Virus record (IMG/VR): IMGVR_UViG_3300020451_000280 | Coordinates: 1-47,402 of that record | DNA: 47,402 nucleotides | Source: a virus | Strand: one strand, 5' to 3' | Shown: positions 26,993-34,618 of the stretch, piece by piece | Position numbering within the stretch: position 1 is the first letter of the stretch | Layout: every line of letters begins with the position of its first letter | Notes under the pieces: generated by a model | What the model was told of the DNA's origin: nothing | Seen by the model: only the letters and a program-made list of their open reading frames with translations | Databases searched by the model: none | Program-made: the position numbers and the translations under genes

Positions 26993-27057
26993 ATAGAATT
27001 GGAGAACGGAATGAACTAGACCTCATTTGTTATTTGAACATTGTAATCGGAGGTATT

Positions 27058-27240
27058 ATGCACAATCTCATTTCACATAATCAATTAGCGGGTTGGAAAC
27101 AAAGCGTTGATCGTTTGACCAAGACATTAGATAGAGCGATGGATGAATCTGATCTATTAAACGACTATTATGACTGCTTAATTGAGTGTGATGATGATCA
27201 GTCCACATGCAAACGTATTTGTAGGAGCATTCTTTCATAA
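27058..27240 (+). CDS. Small Cys-containing protein
   Basis: 60 residues from ATG 27058, with GGAGG 4 bases upstream of the ATG region (27049-27053), so this start is preferred to the upstream TTG. MHNLISHNQLAGWKQSVDRL is followed by an acidic helix and three Cys (YDCLIECDDD, STCKRIC). Possibly a small metal- or disulfide-stabilised helix pair. It forms a one-gene unit between a promoter-like -10 and a terminator. Function unknown. Confidence 0.7.
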   Translation: MHNLISHNQLAGWKQSVDRLTKTLDRAMDESDLLNDYYDCLIECDDDQSTCKRICRSILS

Positions 27241-27275
27241 CCAACTATAGACACTTTAGAAACTGTCACTGAGGG

Positions 27276-27298
27276 CCCTCACCGAAAGGTGGGGGTTT
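27276..27298 (+). terminator. Hairpin terminator before the cobT-like gene
   Basis: CCCTCACC / GGTGGGGG stem (8 bp, one T-G) with a GAAA tetraloop. Only three T follow, so termination may be partial. Confidence 0.7.
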
Positions 27299-27327
27299 AG
27301 TATTATAGGTACAACCGAGAGAAACCT

Positions 27328-29472
27328 ATGGCGGTCAACCACGAAATCAAATCCCAGCTCGCCAAACTCCTTGCCACTGAGGATCTGATCGTAGAGCACA
27401 AGCAGGTTGATACTGCTTGCTTCAACGTCCACACCCGTGTGCTGACGCTTCCGATGTGGGAGAAGGCAAGCAACCATGTCTATGATATGCTGGTTGGACA
27501 CGAAGTGGGTCATGCTCTGTATACCCCCGATGAGAACTGGTTAGAGAAAGTTGCTATCCCCCCTCAGTTTGTAAACGTGGTAGAGGACGCACGTATTGAA
27601 AAATTGATGAAGCGTCGTTATGCTGGCCTCGCAAAAACATTCTTTAAAGGTTACCAAGAACTCAATGACGAAGACTTTTTCTCTATATTTGACGAGTGCG
27701 TTGCTGATTTTAATCTTGCTGATCGTGCAAATCTATACTTTAAGGTCGGCAATTTTGTAGATATTTCTTTCACCGATGATGAGCAAGTCATTATCGATAA
27801 GATCAATAATATTGAGACCTTCGACGAAGCACTGAAGGTTGCTGAGGAACTGTATCTCTTCTGTAAGAAGGAGAAAGAAGAGGAAGAGATGCCTAACCTC
27901 ACACCACCACCTGAGGTCCAGGAGGGTAACGCTCAGGGTTCTTCCATTCCTACACAGCAGCAAGGTATATCAGAGGACTCTGGTGAGGGATCTGGATCAT
28001 CCTCTGAGTCGCAAATGCCCTCTCAGAGCACAAGTGAGGCACCTGTGTCTGGTGCTGATGATCATGTTGATATTGAACCCGAAGTTAAAACTGCGGATTC
28101 TCTACAAGATAAACTTCAAGACCTGGTTGAATCTTCTGGTTGCGAGAATCTGTATGTAGAAATCCCTAAGGTTGATCTGAAGCACATCATCGCATCGAAT
28201 GTAGATATCCATCAGGAGATTGATCGTTGGTTTGATATGCAGGCCGAGAATGCTGAAGAGGGTAATAGTATCTTTGGTCCTGACATCTTCAAGGTTGCGG
28301 ATGAAGCATATGCAAAGTTCAAGAGATCTGCCCAGAAGGAAGTAGGATATCTGGTCAAGGAGTTTGAGTGTAAGAAAGCAGCAGACTCCTATGCTCGTTC
28401 AACTACTTCTCGCACAGGTGTCCTTGATACTTCAAAACTTCACACGTATAAGTATAACGAAGACCTCTTTAAGAAGGTTTCTGTGATTCCCGATGGCAAG
28501 AATCATGGACTCATCTTTATCCTTGATTGGAGTGGTTCTATGAGTCGTGTTCTATTGGATACTTGTAAGCAACTCTTTAATCTGCTGTGGTTCTGCAAGA
28601 AAGTTTCTATTCCCTTTGAAGTTTATGCTTTCTCAAATGAGTGGAAGCGTGTGATGCATGGGCAAGAGTATCCTTGTTCCTATGAGAAGAAAGAGAACCT
28701 GCTTGTAGTAAATGAGGAGTTCTCTCTAATGAATCTTCTTACCAGTAAAGTTAATGGTAAGACTCTTGAGCATCAGATGATTAACATCTGGCGTATTGCT
28801 AAAGCATATGGTGACAACTATCGCAGTCACTATTCCACACCTACTCGTCTGGGACTGTCTGGAACTCCACTGAATGAGTCTCTGGTTTGCTTACATCAGA
28901 TTCTTCCTAAGTTTCAAGCAGAGAATAAACTGCAGAAAGTTCAATGTATTGTTCTTAGTGATGGTGAAGCAAATCACCTCCCTTATCACAAGATCGTCAA
29001 GCGTCACTGGGATACCGAGCCATATATGGGAAAGAATCAACTCAAAGGTGGTATTTCATTCTTGCGTGATCGTAAGACCGGTAATACATACAAAATTCCT
29101 TACGGTTGGAATCAATTCACAGACCTTATGTTGACTAATCTTCGGGATAACTTCCCATCAGTGAACTTCATTGGCATTCGTGTCCTTGAGGGTCGTGATG
29201 CTAATCCCTTCATTCGACTTTATTGTGAGTTTGGTATGGATGAGTATGATAAGATTCAGAATGATTGGAGAAAACTTCGTAGCTTTACTATTAAGAATTC
29301 CGGTTATCATGCATACTTTGGATTGTCTTCCACATCTCTTTCTCAAGAATCTGAGTTTAATGTTGATGATGGTGCATCAAAAGCAAAGATCAAATCTGCT
29401 TTTGTCAAGTCTTTGAAGACTAAAAAACTAAATAAAAAAGTTCTGGGTGAATTTATTTCTCTGGTGGTATGA
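27328..29472 (+). CDS. cobT: CobT-like VWA protein with N-terminal HExxH metallopeptidase-like domain
   Basis: 714 residues. Such cyanophage genes are usually named for CobT, a subunit of aerobic cobaltochelatase. Visible: a zincin motif HEVGH (58-62) followed by VVEDARIE (E86 or E91 as a third ligand), an acidic Ser/Gln/Pro linker (about 190-250), and a C-terminal VWA domain with MIDAS DWSGS (400-404) and a later VLSDGEANH. No CobN is seen in the window. The plan (peptidase-like domain plus VWA, beside a MoxR-type AAA+ ATPase) also fits MoxR/VWA chaperone-protease pairs. Whether it inserts cobalt is therefore not established. It forms a unit with the small gene at 29469. Confidence 0.8.
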   Translation: MAVNHEIKSQLAKLLATEDLIVEHKQVDTACFNVHTRVLTLPMWEKASNHVYDMLVGHEVGHALYTPDENWLEKVAIPPQFVNVVEDARIEKLMKRRYAGLAKTFFKGYQELNDEDFFSIFDECVADFNLADRANLYFKVGNFVDISFTDDEQVIIDKINNIETFDEALKVAEELYLFCKKEKEEEEMPNLTPPPEVQEGNAQGSSIPTQQQGISEDSGEGSGSSSESQMPSQSTSEAPVSGADDHVDIEPEVKTADSLQDKLQDLVESSGCENLYVEIPKVDLKHIIASNVDIHQEIDRWFDMQAENAEEGNSIFGPDIFKVADEAYAKFKRSAQKEVGYLVKEFECKKAADSYARSTTSRTGVLDTSKLHTYKYNEDLFKKVSVIPDGKNHGLIFILDWSGSMSRVLLDTCKQLFNLLWFCKKVSIPFEVYAFSNEWKRVMHGQEYPCSYEKKENLLVVNEEFSLMNLLTSKVNGKTLEHQMINIWRIAKAYGDNYRSHYSTPTRLGLSGTPLNESLVCLHQILPKFQAENKLQKVQCIVLSDGEANHLPYHKIVKRHWDTEPYMGKNQLKGGISFLRDRKTGNTYKIPYGWNQFTDLMLTNLRDNFPSVNFIGIRVLEGRDANPFIRLYCEFGMDEYDKIQNDWRKLRSFTIKNSGYHAYFGLSSTSLSQESEFNVDDGASKAKIKSAFVKSLKTKKLNKKVLGEFISLVV

Positions 29473-29633
29473 GACTAAAACACATTGTTTTAGAAGACAC
29501 TAAAGAAGTTTTGGTGGTATGCACTAGTGCTATCACCGCCATGGGCATAGGTGCCATAGTAAATCAATACTATCCTGGATACACTGCAAAGATAATCTCA
29601 GAGAGTTACTACAATCGAAAGACAGTTCAGTAA
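29469..29633 (+). CDS. Small protein with possible membrane segment
   Basis: 54 residues; ATG overlaps the cobT-like stop (ATGA). Residues about 14-32 (VLVVCTSAITAMGIGAIV) are hydrophobic enough for one transmembrane helix, with Tyr-rich polar C-terminus. Too short for firm assignment; function unknown. Confidence 0.6.
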   Translation: MRLKHIVLEDTKEVLVVCTSAITAMGIGAIVNQYYPGYTAKIISESYYNRKTVQ

Positions 29634-29642
29634 CTGTCCATT

Positions 29643-29665
29643 GGGGGGTTTCAGACCCCCCTTTT
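29643..29665 (+). terminator. Rho-independent terminator between cobT-like and cobS genes
   Basis: GGGGGGT / ACCCCCC stem (7 bp), five-base loop TTCAG, followed by TTTT. Confidence 0.85.
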
Positions 29666-29674
29666 CAGTCTATA

Positions 29675-30787
29675 ATGACTACAGTTCAAACAAAGGCAAT
29701 GGCATTGTCCCCCGAGTACATCCGCACCTCACTCCAAGAATTGTATGGCACCGAGTTCACTGCTCCCGATGTCCGTGCTTGGTGTGCGATGAATGGTTGT
29801 AACTATCAGACGGTTACCAAGAAACTGGAAGACTGCAAAGTTGGTCGTGGTAAGTGGAATCTAGAAGTAACAAAGAAAACTGTAGAAAAACTGGAAGTGA
29901 CGTATAATGCTCCTGCTGCTGCACAAAACCTTATCCCTCAGAAAGATGATTCCTTCGTCCAGTTTGGTAATTTTACTGATATTAAAAAGATTATTAAGTC
30001 CGGTCTATTCTATCCGTCGTTCATTACAGGACTTTCGGGTAACGGCAAAACTTTCTCTGTCGAACAGGCGTGTGCCCAAATGGGTCGTGAACTTATTCGA
30101 GTAAACATTACGATTGAGACTGATGAAGATGATCTCATTGGTGGATTCCGCTTGCTCAATGGTGAGACCGTTTGGCACAATGGTCCGGTCATCGAAGCCT
30201 TGGAGCGCGGTGCGATTCTATTGCTTGACGAGATTGACCTGGCTTCCAACAAAATTCTTTGCCTTCAATCAATCCTTGAAGGAAAAGGTGTCTTCCTGAA
30301 GAAGATTGGTAAGTGGGTTGCACCTAAAAATGGTTTCAATGTAATTGCAACTGCTAACACCAAGGGTAAGGGTTCTGATGACGGTCGTTTTATCGGCACT
30401 AACGTTCTTAATGAAGCATTTCTTGAGCGTTTTCCTGTAACCTTTGAGCAGGAATATCCCACTGCCGCAGTGGAGCAGCGCATTCTGAATAAAATCTGTG
30501 ATGATACTGAGTTCTGTAAGCGTCTTTCTGATTGGGCAGACATCATTCGCAAGACCTTTTATGATGGTGGTATTGAAGAAGTTATTTCTACCCGTCGTCT
30601 GGTTCATATTGTCAAAGCATTCAATATCTTTGGCGACAAAGCAAAAGCGATTGAAGTTTGTGTAAATCGTTTCGATGATGAAACCAAGCAGGCATTCCTG
30701 GAATTGTATGATAAGGTTGATGTAGATTTCAAGATGCCTGGTGAAGAAACCCAACTTTATGTCGTTGACTCTACACTAAAATTTTGA
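29675..30787 (+). CDS. cobS: CobS-like MoxR-family AAA+ ATPase
   Basis: 370 residues. Annotated in cyanophages as CobS, the AAA+ subunit of cobaltochelatase. Walker A GLSGNGKT (about 119-126), Walker B ILLLDEID, sensor-1 NVIATANT, and arginine-finger region LNEAFLERF are clear. The N-terminal 75 residues form a small helical domain. Start ATG 29675 has no good SD; an in-frame ATG at 29699 (MALSPEYI) is an alternative. Partnership with the VWA protein upstream is inferred from MoxR/VWA pairing. A terminator separates the two genes, so their levels may differ. Confidence 0.88.
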   Translation: MTTVQTKAMALSPEYIRTSLQELYGTEFTAPDVRAWCAMNGCNYQTVTKKLEDCKVGRGKWNLEVTKKTVEKLEVTYNAPAAAQNLIPQKDDSFVQFGNFTDIKKIIKSGLFYPSFITGLSGNGKTFSVEQACAQMGRELIRVNITIETDEDDLIGGFRLLNGETVWHNGPVIEALERGAILLLDEIDLASNKILCLQSILEGKGVFLKKIGKWVAPKNGFNVIATANTKGKGSDDGRFIGTNVLNEAFLERFPVTFEQEYPTAAVEQRILNKICDDTEFCKRLSDWADIIRKTFYDGGIEEVISTRRLVHIVKAFNIFGDKAKAIEVCVNRFDDETKQAFLELYDKVDVDFKMPGEETQLYVVDSTLKF

Positions 30788-30793
30788 TACAAT
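30765..30793 (+). promoter_or_regulatory. Possible host-type promoter at the end of cobS
   Basis: TTGACT (30765-30770), 17-base spacer, TACAAT (30788-30793): both hexamers match 5 of 6. The -10 touches the next ATG at 30794, so this promoter would give a transcript for an internal start (30833) or for gp45 rather than the full ORF. Confidence 0.45.
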
Positions 30794-31282
30794 ATGATTA
30801 ATGCGTGGTCCCTTTTATTTGATGAACTGAACATGTTTAAACAAGATTATAGTGAAGAGGATAATATTGATCTTTCCTCTTTCGTTGTTGGAGGTTCGGG
30901 GACAGATACTCTGTCCCTTGATAGTGAATCCTTGACATTTAACGTCAGCGTTCCTAAACTGCCTGATACTCCCAAGAACGAAAATGGTTTTTGGAAGTAT
31001 CATGAGGATGTAATCCTCAAAGAGATTCGTGAGTATCTTGGTGGAACCTATCGTTCACACTATGCTTCTCCCGAATCACAAACTCAGACACTTGATCTGA
31101 TTGAAGGTATTGGTGATGCAGAACCTTTCTGTCGATCTAATGCTATCAAGTACCTTTCGCGATTTGGTAAGAAAGGTGGAAAGTCTAAACAAGACATTCT
31201 GAAGGCAATTCATTATTGCATCCTTCTCTATCATTTCGCTGGCCTCTGTAATGAAACTTCGACCCCTTATGAAACTTTCTGA
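30794..31282 (+). CDS. DUF3310-like protein
   Basis: 162 residues. The C-terminal half (YRSHYASPESQTQTLDLIEGIGDAEPFCRSNAIKYLSRFGKKGG-S-QDILKAIHYCILL) is the DUF3310 module found in many phages, sometimes linked to nucleotide metabolism but without a proven role. The N-terminal 60 residues are acidic and Ser/Leu-rich. A second possible start is ATG 30833. Its end overlaps the start region of gp45. Confidence 0.75.
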   Translation: MINAWSLLFDELNMFKQDYSEEDNIDLSSFVVGGSGTDTLSLDSESLTFNVSVPKLPDTPKNENGFWKYHEDVILKEIREYLGGTYRSHYASPESQTQTLDLIEGIGDAEPFCRSNAIKYLSRFGKKGGKSKQDILKAIHYCILLYHFAGLCNETSTPYETF

Positions 31283-31934
31283 TAAAACTATTTCTGTCCT
31301 GAAGAACTTCTCTTCTATTAATCAGTCTATTCTTTTTAAGGAAGGTAGCAAACTTCGCACTATCAGTGTGATGAAAAACATTCTTGCAGAAGCAACAGTT
31401 ACTGAAGAGTTCTCTCGTGACTTTGGAATCTATGATCTCAATCAGTTTCTAAATGGATTGAGTCTGCACTCTAGTCCAGAACTTGATTTTGCGAATGATG
31501 GATACGTTGTTATTCGTGAAGGTCGTTCTCGATCCAAGTATTTCTTTGCTGATCCTAATGTCATTGTGACTCCTCCAGAGAAAGTAATTTCTCTCCCCAC
31601 AGAGGATGTCTGCTTTGAACTTTCTACATTAGTTCTGGATAAACTCCTGAAAGCAGCAGCAGTATATCAACTGCCTGATATTTGTGCTGTTGGTGAGAAT
31701 GGTGTTGTGAAACTCGTTGTTCGAGACCGTAAGAATGATACCTCTAATGCTCACGAAGAAGTTGTAGGTGAAACTGACAAAGTGTTTTCCTTTAACTTTA
31801 AGGTTGAGAATATCAAGGTTCTTCCTGGAACTTATGATGTAGTTGTTTCACAAAAACTTCTATCACGATTCACCAGTAAAAATCATGATTTAACTTATTA
31901 CATTGCGTTGGAACCTGATTCTACATTTGGATGA
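31269..31934 (+). CDS. gp45: Sliding clamp
   Basis: 221 residues from ATG 31269 (MKLSDKTISVLKNFSSINQSILF, the usual gp45 start); the upstream in-frame ATG at 31251 is less likely. It forms the trimeric DNA ring that tethers polymerase gp43 and also activates late transcription with gp55. Length matches T4 (228). The chain ends with YDVVVSQKLLSRFTSKNHDLTYYIALEPDSTFG. Gene order gp45-gp44-gp62-regA-gp43 is as in T4, with small genes inserted. Confidence 0.94.
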   Translation: MKLSDKTISVLKNFSSINQSILFKEGSKLRTISVMKNILAEATVTEEFSRDFGIYDLNQFLNGLSLHSSPELDFANDGYVVIREGRSRSKYFFADPNVIVTPPEKVISLPTEDVCFELSTLVLDKLLKAAAVYQLPDICAVGENGVVKLVVRDRKNDTSNAHEEVVGETDKVFSFNFKVENIKVLPGTYDVVVSQKLLSRFTSKNHDLTYYIALEPDSTFG

Positions 31935-31939
31935 GATGA

Positions 31940-32182
31940 GTGAAAACACTTTATATCCATGATCTTGGAAATGGTTGCTGTATAACACATGATGGTTATA
32001 TTCAACTAGGATATATGTGCCATAGTTTGGAAAAGCATAAGGAGTTAAACCCAACAATAAACTGGGTTGTGACTTACTGGTTGCCTGACGTATTCAAGGA
32101 CAGATATCCAAGAGCCACAATGCAGTCGCATCAACGGATATCTGACGGTAAACTAGGTTGTGAGAAACTAAAAGACAAATGA
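31940..32182 (+). CDS. Small unidentified protein
   Basis: 80 residues from GTG 31940, 5 bases after gp45; no in-frame ATG upstream. KTLYIHDLGNGCCITHDGYIQLGYMCHSL is followed by WVVTYWLPDVFKDRYPRATMQSHQR. Several Cys and His but no recognised motif. Its stop overlaps the next ATG (ATGA). Confidence 0.65.
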   Translation: MKTLYIHDLGNGCCITHDGYIQLGYMCHSLEKHKELNPTINWVVTYWLPDVFKDRYPRATMQSHQRISDGKLGCEKLKDK

Positions 32183-32706
32183 ACATCTTTGTGACAGACC
32201 CCAATCCGGTGATTTGTGCTCAGGTTCTTCCTGACAAACACATCGTCAAGATGCCCTTAGAGTGCTGTCAGATGCTCTCTATCGTTGCCTCTGAGAAATG
32301 GGGGCATGGGTTCGGCAACCTCCCTAAGGCGGATGGAACGCCATACAAAACCACCAAAGGAGCATTTCGTAATCACCCCTGCACTGTGTGGGCAAGTGAC
32401 TTCGTGCTCAACTGGCGTTGGTTGATTCAACATGGACTTGCTCTGTGCGAAGAGTATTCTCACAGATACCAAAAGATTCACACTTGCTTACACACTCTTG
32501 CATACGCAAATCAAATCTTTCCTTACGGTGATCCAGCAGGACGCTCTGGTAAAGAACCCAAACCATTCGCCCGAGCAATGCCTGATGAGTTTAAATATGA
32601 CACAAGCATTGACACTTTTACTGCTTACAAAATGTACATTAGCAGCAAACCTTGGGTTGCATCTAATTATCTTCGTGACCCATCCAGAAAACCGGATTGG
32701 GTATGA
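32179..32706 (+). CDS. Conserved phage protein of unknown function (MNIFVTDPNP family)
   Basis: 175 residues. It begins MNIFVTDPNPVICAQVLPDKHIVKMPLECCQMLS, a start seen in a family widespread in T4-like and other large phages. Later it has HPCTVWASDFVLNWRWLI and FARAMPDEFK-DTFTAYKMYISSKPW. It has many Trp, His and Cys residues. It is mostly helical, probably enzymatic or nucleic-acid related, but I cannot name a reaction. Confidence 0.7.
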   Translation: MNIFVTDPNPVICAQVLPDKHIVKMPLECCQMLSIVASEKWGHGFGNLPKADGTPYKTTKGAFRNHPCTVWASDFVLNWRWLIQHGLALCEEYSHRYQKIHTCLHTLAYANQIFPYGDPAGRSGKEPKPFARAMPDEFKYDTSIDTFTAYKMYISSKPWVASNYLRDPSRKPDWV

Positions 32707-32709
32707 TTC

Positions 32710-33045
32710 ATGAAACACATACTTTTTACCTTAAAGGGATGTTGTCCTGAACTTCTTGATAATAAAGAGTTCATTCGAGTTCTGTTATTCAGAGCATCAA
32801 AAGAATGTAAGTCTACTCTTTTGAATCTTGCAGTTCATAAGTTTGATCCTCAAGGTGTTACTTGTGTTGCTATGCTTGCAGAGAGTCACATCAGTATTCA
32901 CACATGGCCGGAGAAAGGAATGGCAGTATGTGATGTATTCACATGTGGAGAAACTGCTACACCTGAAAATGGTGTAGAATATATGAAAGAACAATTGAAG
33001 GCAACTGATATTGTGTCAGAACAATTTGAAAGACCTTTAGAATGA
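32710..33045 (+). CDS. speH: S-adenosylmethionine decarboxylase proenzyme
   Basis: 111 residues, the size of bacterial class-1B SpeH. It makes decarboxylated AdoMet, the aminopropyl donor for spermidine. The self-cleavage site is E58-S59 in AESHISIHTWPE (S59 becomes the pyruvoyl group), with H64 and C79 (VFTCGE) at the same spacing as the processing and catalytic His and Cys in the Thermotoga enzyme. No spermidine synthase is visible here, so host SpeE would finish the pathway. Its last 19 bases are repeated exactly at 33368. Confidence 0.93.
   Translation: MKHILFTLKGCCPELLDNKEFIRVLLFRASKECKSTLLNLAVHKFDPQGVTCVAMLAESHISIHTWPEKGMAVCDVFTCGETATPENGVEYMKEQLKATDIVSEQFERPLE
33027..33045 (+). repeat. 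19-bp direct repeat, left copy
   Basis: TGAAAGACCTTTAGAATGA, the last codons and stop of speH. Identical to 33368-33386; together they bracket the Coq4-like gene. Confidence 0.95.
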
Positions 33046-33046
33046 T

Positions 33047-33370
33047 ATGGAACCAGATCCTTACGTTCAGTTTTTAGAAAATTGGATACCTGGAATAGGT
33101 GAAGATACTAAACTTCACGATCAACTTCATAACCATTTTAATCTTGGATTTAGTGTAAATGATGAAGCAAAACTCCTTGGATTTCAGTTAGGTCATCATC
33201 CTGCTGGAAATTTTTTTCATGTTGTGGTATTCTGTGTTATGAGCGTTACGATATATCCAAATAGTTATCGTAACAGTTTGAAAGATCTGCAAGATTTTTA
33301 TGAAGCATATTTGCTTGGAAAATACTGGCAGTCCGTTTCCTATTGGTTCATTCCCAAAACAATATTATGA
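33047..33370 (+). CDS. Coq4-like protein
   Basis: 107 residues. It contains HDQLH followed by exactly 11 residues and Glu (LHDQLHNHFNLGFSVNDE), which is the HDxxHx11E metal-ligand motif of Coq4, a scaffold/enzyme of ubiquinone biosynthesis with homologues in cyanobacteria. A helical continuation (LLGFQLGHHPAGNFFHVVVF, LKDLQDFYEAYLLGKYW) also fits. It is about half the length of cellular Coq4, keeping only the core. The gene sits between two copies of a 19-bp repeat and separates speH from the small gene at 33383. The family is inferred from the motif; a quinone role in infection is speculation. Confidence 0.6.
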   Translation: MEPDPYVQFLENWIPGIGEDTKLHDQLHNHFNLGFSVNDEAKLLGFQLGHHPAGNFFHVVVFCVMSVTIYPNSYRNSLKDLQDFYEAYLLGKYWQSVSYWFIPKTIL

Positions 33371-33386
33371 AAGACCTTTAGAATGA
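33368..33386 (+). repeat. 19-bp direct repeat, right copy
   Basis: Second copy of TGAAAGACCTTTAGAATGA, 341 bases downstream of the first. Its first three bases are the stop of the Coq4-like gene; its ATGA contains the start codon of the next gene. Confidence 0.95.
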
Positions 33387-33532
33387 AAACCACTTTAACC
33401 ATTGAGAATGATGAATTTCTAACCTTCACTCCAGAAATCCTAGAAGCAACTGGATGGAAAGAGGGAGATGTGTTAGAATGGATTGATAATAATGATGGTT
33501 CATTTACTTTGGTGAAACAAGAACATGCGTAA
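33383..33532 (+). CDS. Mini AbrB/SpoVT-like DNA-binding protein
   Basis: 49 residues: MKTTLTIENDEFLTF, then TPEILEATGWKEGDVLEW and GSFTLVK. The 'P-E-L...GW-EGD-L-W' core and final strand are those of the AbrB/MazE swapped-hairpin fold. It is a single domain, enough to form a dimer. Possibly a transcription regulator or an antitoxin-like protein; no toxin gene adjoins it. The end overlaps the gp44 start by 8 bases. Confidence 0.7.
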   Translation: MKTTLTIENDEFLTFTPEILEATGWKEGDVLEWIDNNDGSFTLVKQEHA

Positions 33533-34469
33533 TGAATTTCTTTGGGTTGAAAAATATCGACCTAAAACAATTGAAGAATGTATTTTACCTTCGGAAACAA
33601 AAAAAACTTTTAAAAGTTTCCTAGATAAGGGAGAGATACCAAACATGCTACTTGCTGGTCCTGCTGGATGTGGCAAGACTACGGTAGCAAAAGCACTATG
33701 TAATGAATTGGGAGTAGATAATTATGTCATCAACGGATCCGATGAAGGACGCTTCCTTGATACGGTCAGAAATACTGCAAAAAATTTCGCTTCGACCGTA
33801 TCACTTTCGTCAACTGCTCGACACAAAGTCATCATCATCGATGAAGCAGATAACACAACAAACGACGTACAACTCTTATTACGGGCGTTTATTGAGGAGT
33901 TTCATGGCAACTGCCGATTCATCTTCACCTGCAACTTTAAAAACAAAATTCTTGAACCGCTTCACTCCAGAACCACAGTCGTCGAGTTCGGAATCAACGG
34001 AAAGCAAAAACCCGCAATCGCCGCCGCCTTCTTTAAACGAATCCAAGAAATCTTGGATACAGAAAGTATTGAATATGATAACAAGGTCCTGGTAGAACTT
34101 ATCAATAAACACTTCCCTGATTGGAGACGTGTTCTTAATGAATGTCAGAGGTATGCTGCTAGTGGTAAGATTGACTCTGGTATTCTTGCAACCTTTAGTG
34201 ACGTAAAAGTAAATGACCTGGTTAAAAAACTTAAAGAGAAAGATTATCCCGAAGTACGTAAATGGGTTGTCAATAACTTGGACAACGATACTAGTGTACT
34301 TCTGCGTCGTATTTACGATGCTTGTTATGATTCCATGGTCCCGAGTAGTATTCCTTCTGCTGTGCTTTGTCTTGCTCGGTATCAATATCAGATGGCGTTC
34401 GTGGCGGATCAAGAAATAAATATGCTTGCTTGTCTTACTGAAATCATGGTGGAGTGTGAATTCAAATGA
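33525..34469 (+). CDS. gp44: Clamp loader large subunit
   Basis: 314 residues (319 in T4). AAA+ ATPase that, with gp62, opens and loads gp45. FLWVEKYRPKTIEECILP start; Walker A GPAGCGKT (45-52); Walker B IIIDEADN; sensor-1 FTCNF; arginine-finger segment LHSRTTVVEF where T4 has SRC. Starts inside the previous small gene and ends in an ATGA overlap with the next. Confidence 0.95.
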   Translation: MRNEFLWVEKYRPKTIEECILPSETKKTFKSFLDKGEIPNMLLAGPAGCGKTTVAKALCNELGVDNYVINGSDEGRFLDTVRNTAKNFASTVSLSSTARHKVIIIDEADNTTNDVQLLLRAFIEEFHGNCRFIFTCNFKNKILEPLHSRTTVVEFGINGKQKPAIAAAFFKRIQEILDTESIEYDNKVLVELINKHFPDWRRVLNECQRYAASGKIDSGILATFSDVKVNDLVKKLKEKDYPEVRKWVVNNLDNDTSVLLRRIYDACYDSMVPSSIPSAVLCLARYQYQMAFVADQEINMLACLTEIMVECEFK

Positions 34470-34618
34470 GAACACAAAATAAGGAAAACTATTATTACTG
34501 GTTCTGGATTGTGGCTATGGTTGCGTTCATAGTTCCTCAGGTGTTCACTGCGTGGGCATATGTTAGACTGGTAAATATCTTTGAAAATCCAATCCAAATT
34601 GAGTATCAATCAAAATGA
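34466..34618 (+). CDS. Small single-pass membrane protein
   Basis: 50 residues; ATG overlaps the gp44 stop. A short polar start (MRTQNKENYY) is followed by a hydrophobic, aromatic helix (YWFWIVAMVAFIVPQVFTAW, about 11-30) and a polar tail. The next ATG overlaps its stop, so it is locked into the operon by overlaps on both sides. Function unknown. Confidence 0.7.
   Translation: MRTQNKENYYYWFWIVAMVAFIVPQVFTAWAYVRLVNIFENPIQIEYQSK

Noticed and set aside
29671-29676. TATAAT just before cobS
   Set aside because: It overlaps the ATG and has no acceptable -35 at 16-18 bases. It could only serve the internal start at 29699.
32179-32706. Naming the MNIFVTDPNP protein as a pyrimidine-dimer glycosylase
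   Set aside because: I could not see the DenV-type N-terminal catalytic pattern, so it is left as a conserved protein of unknown function.
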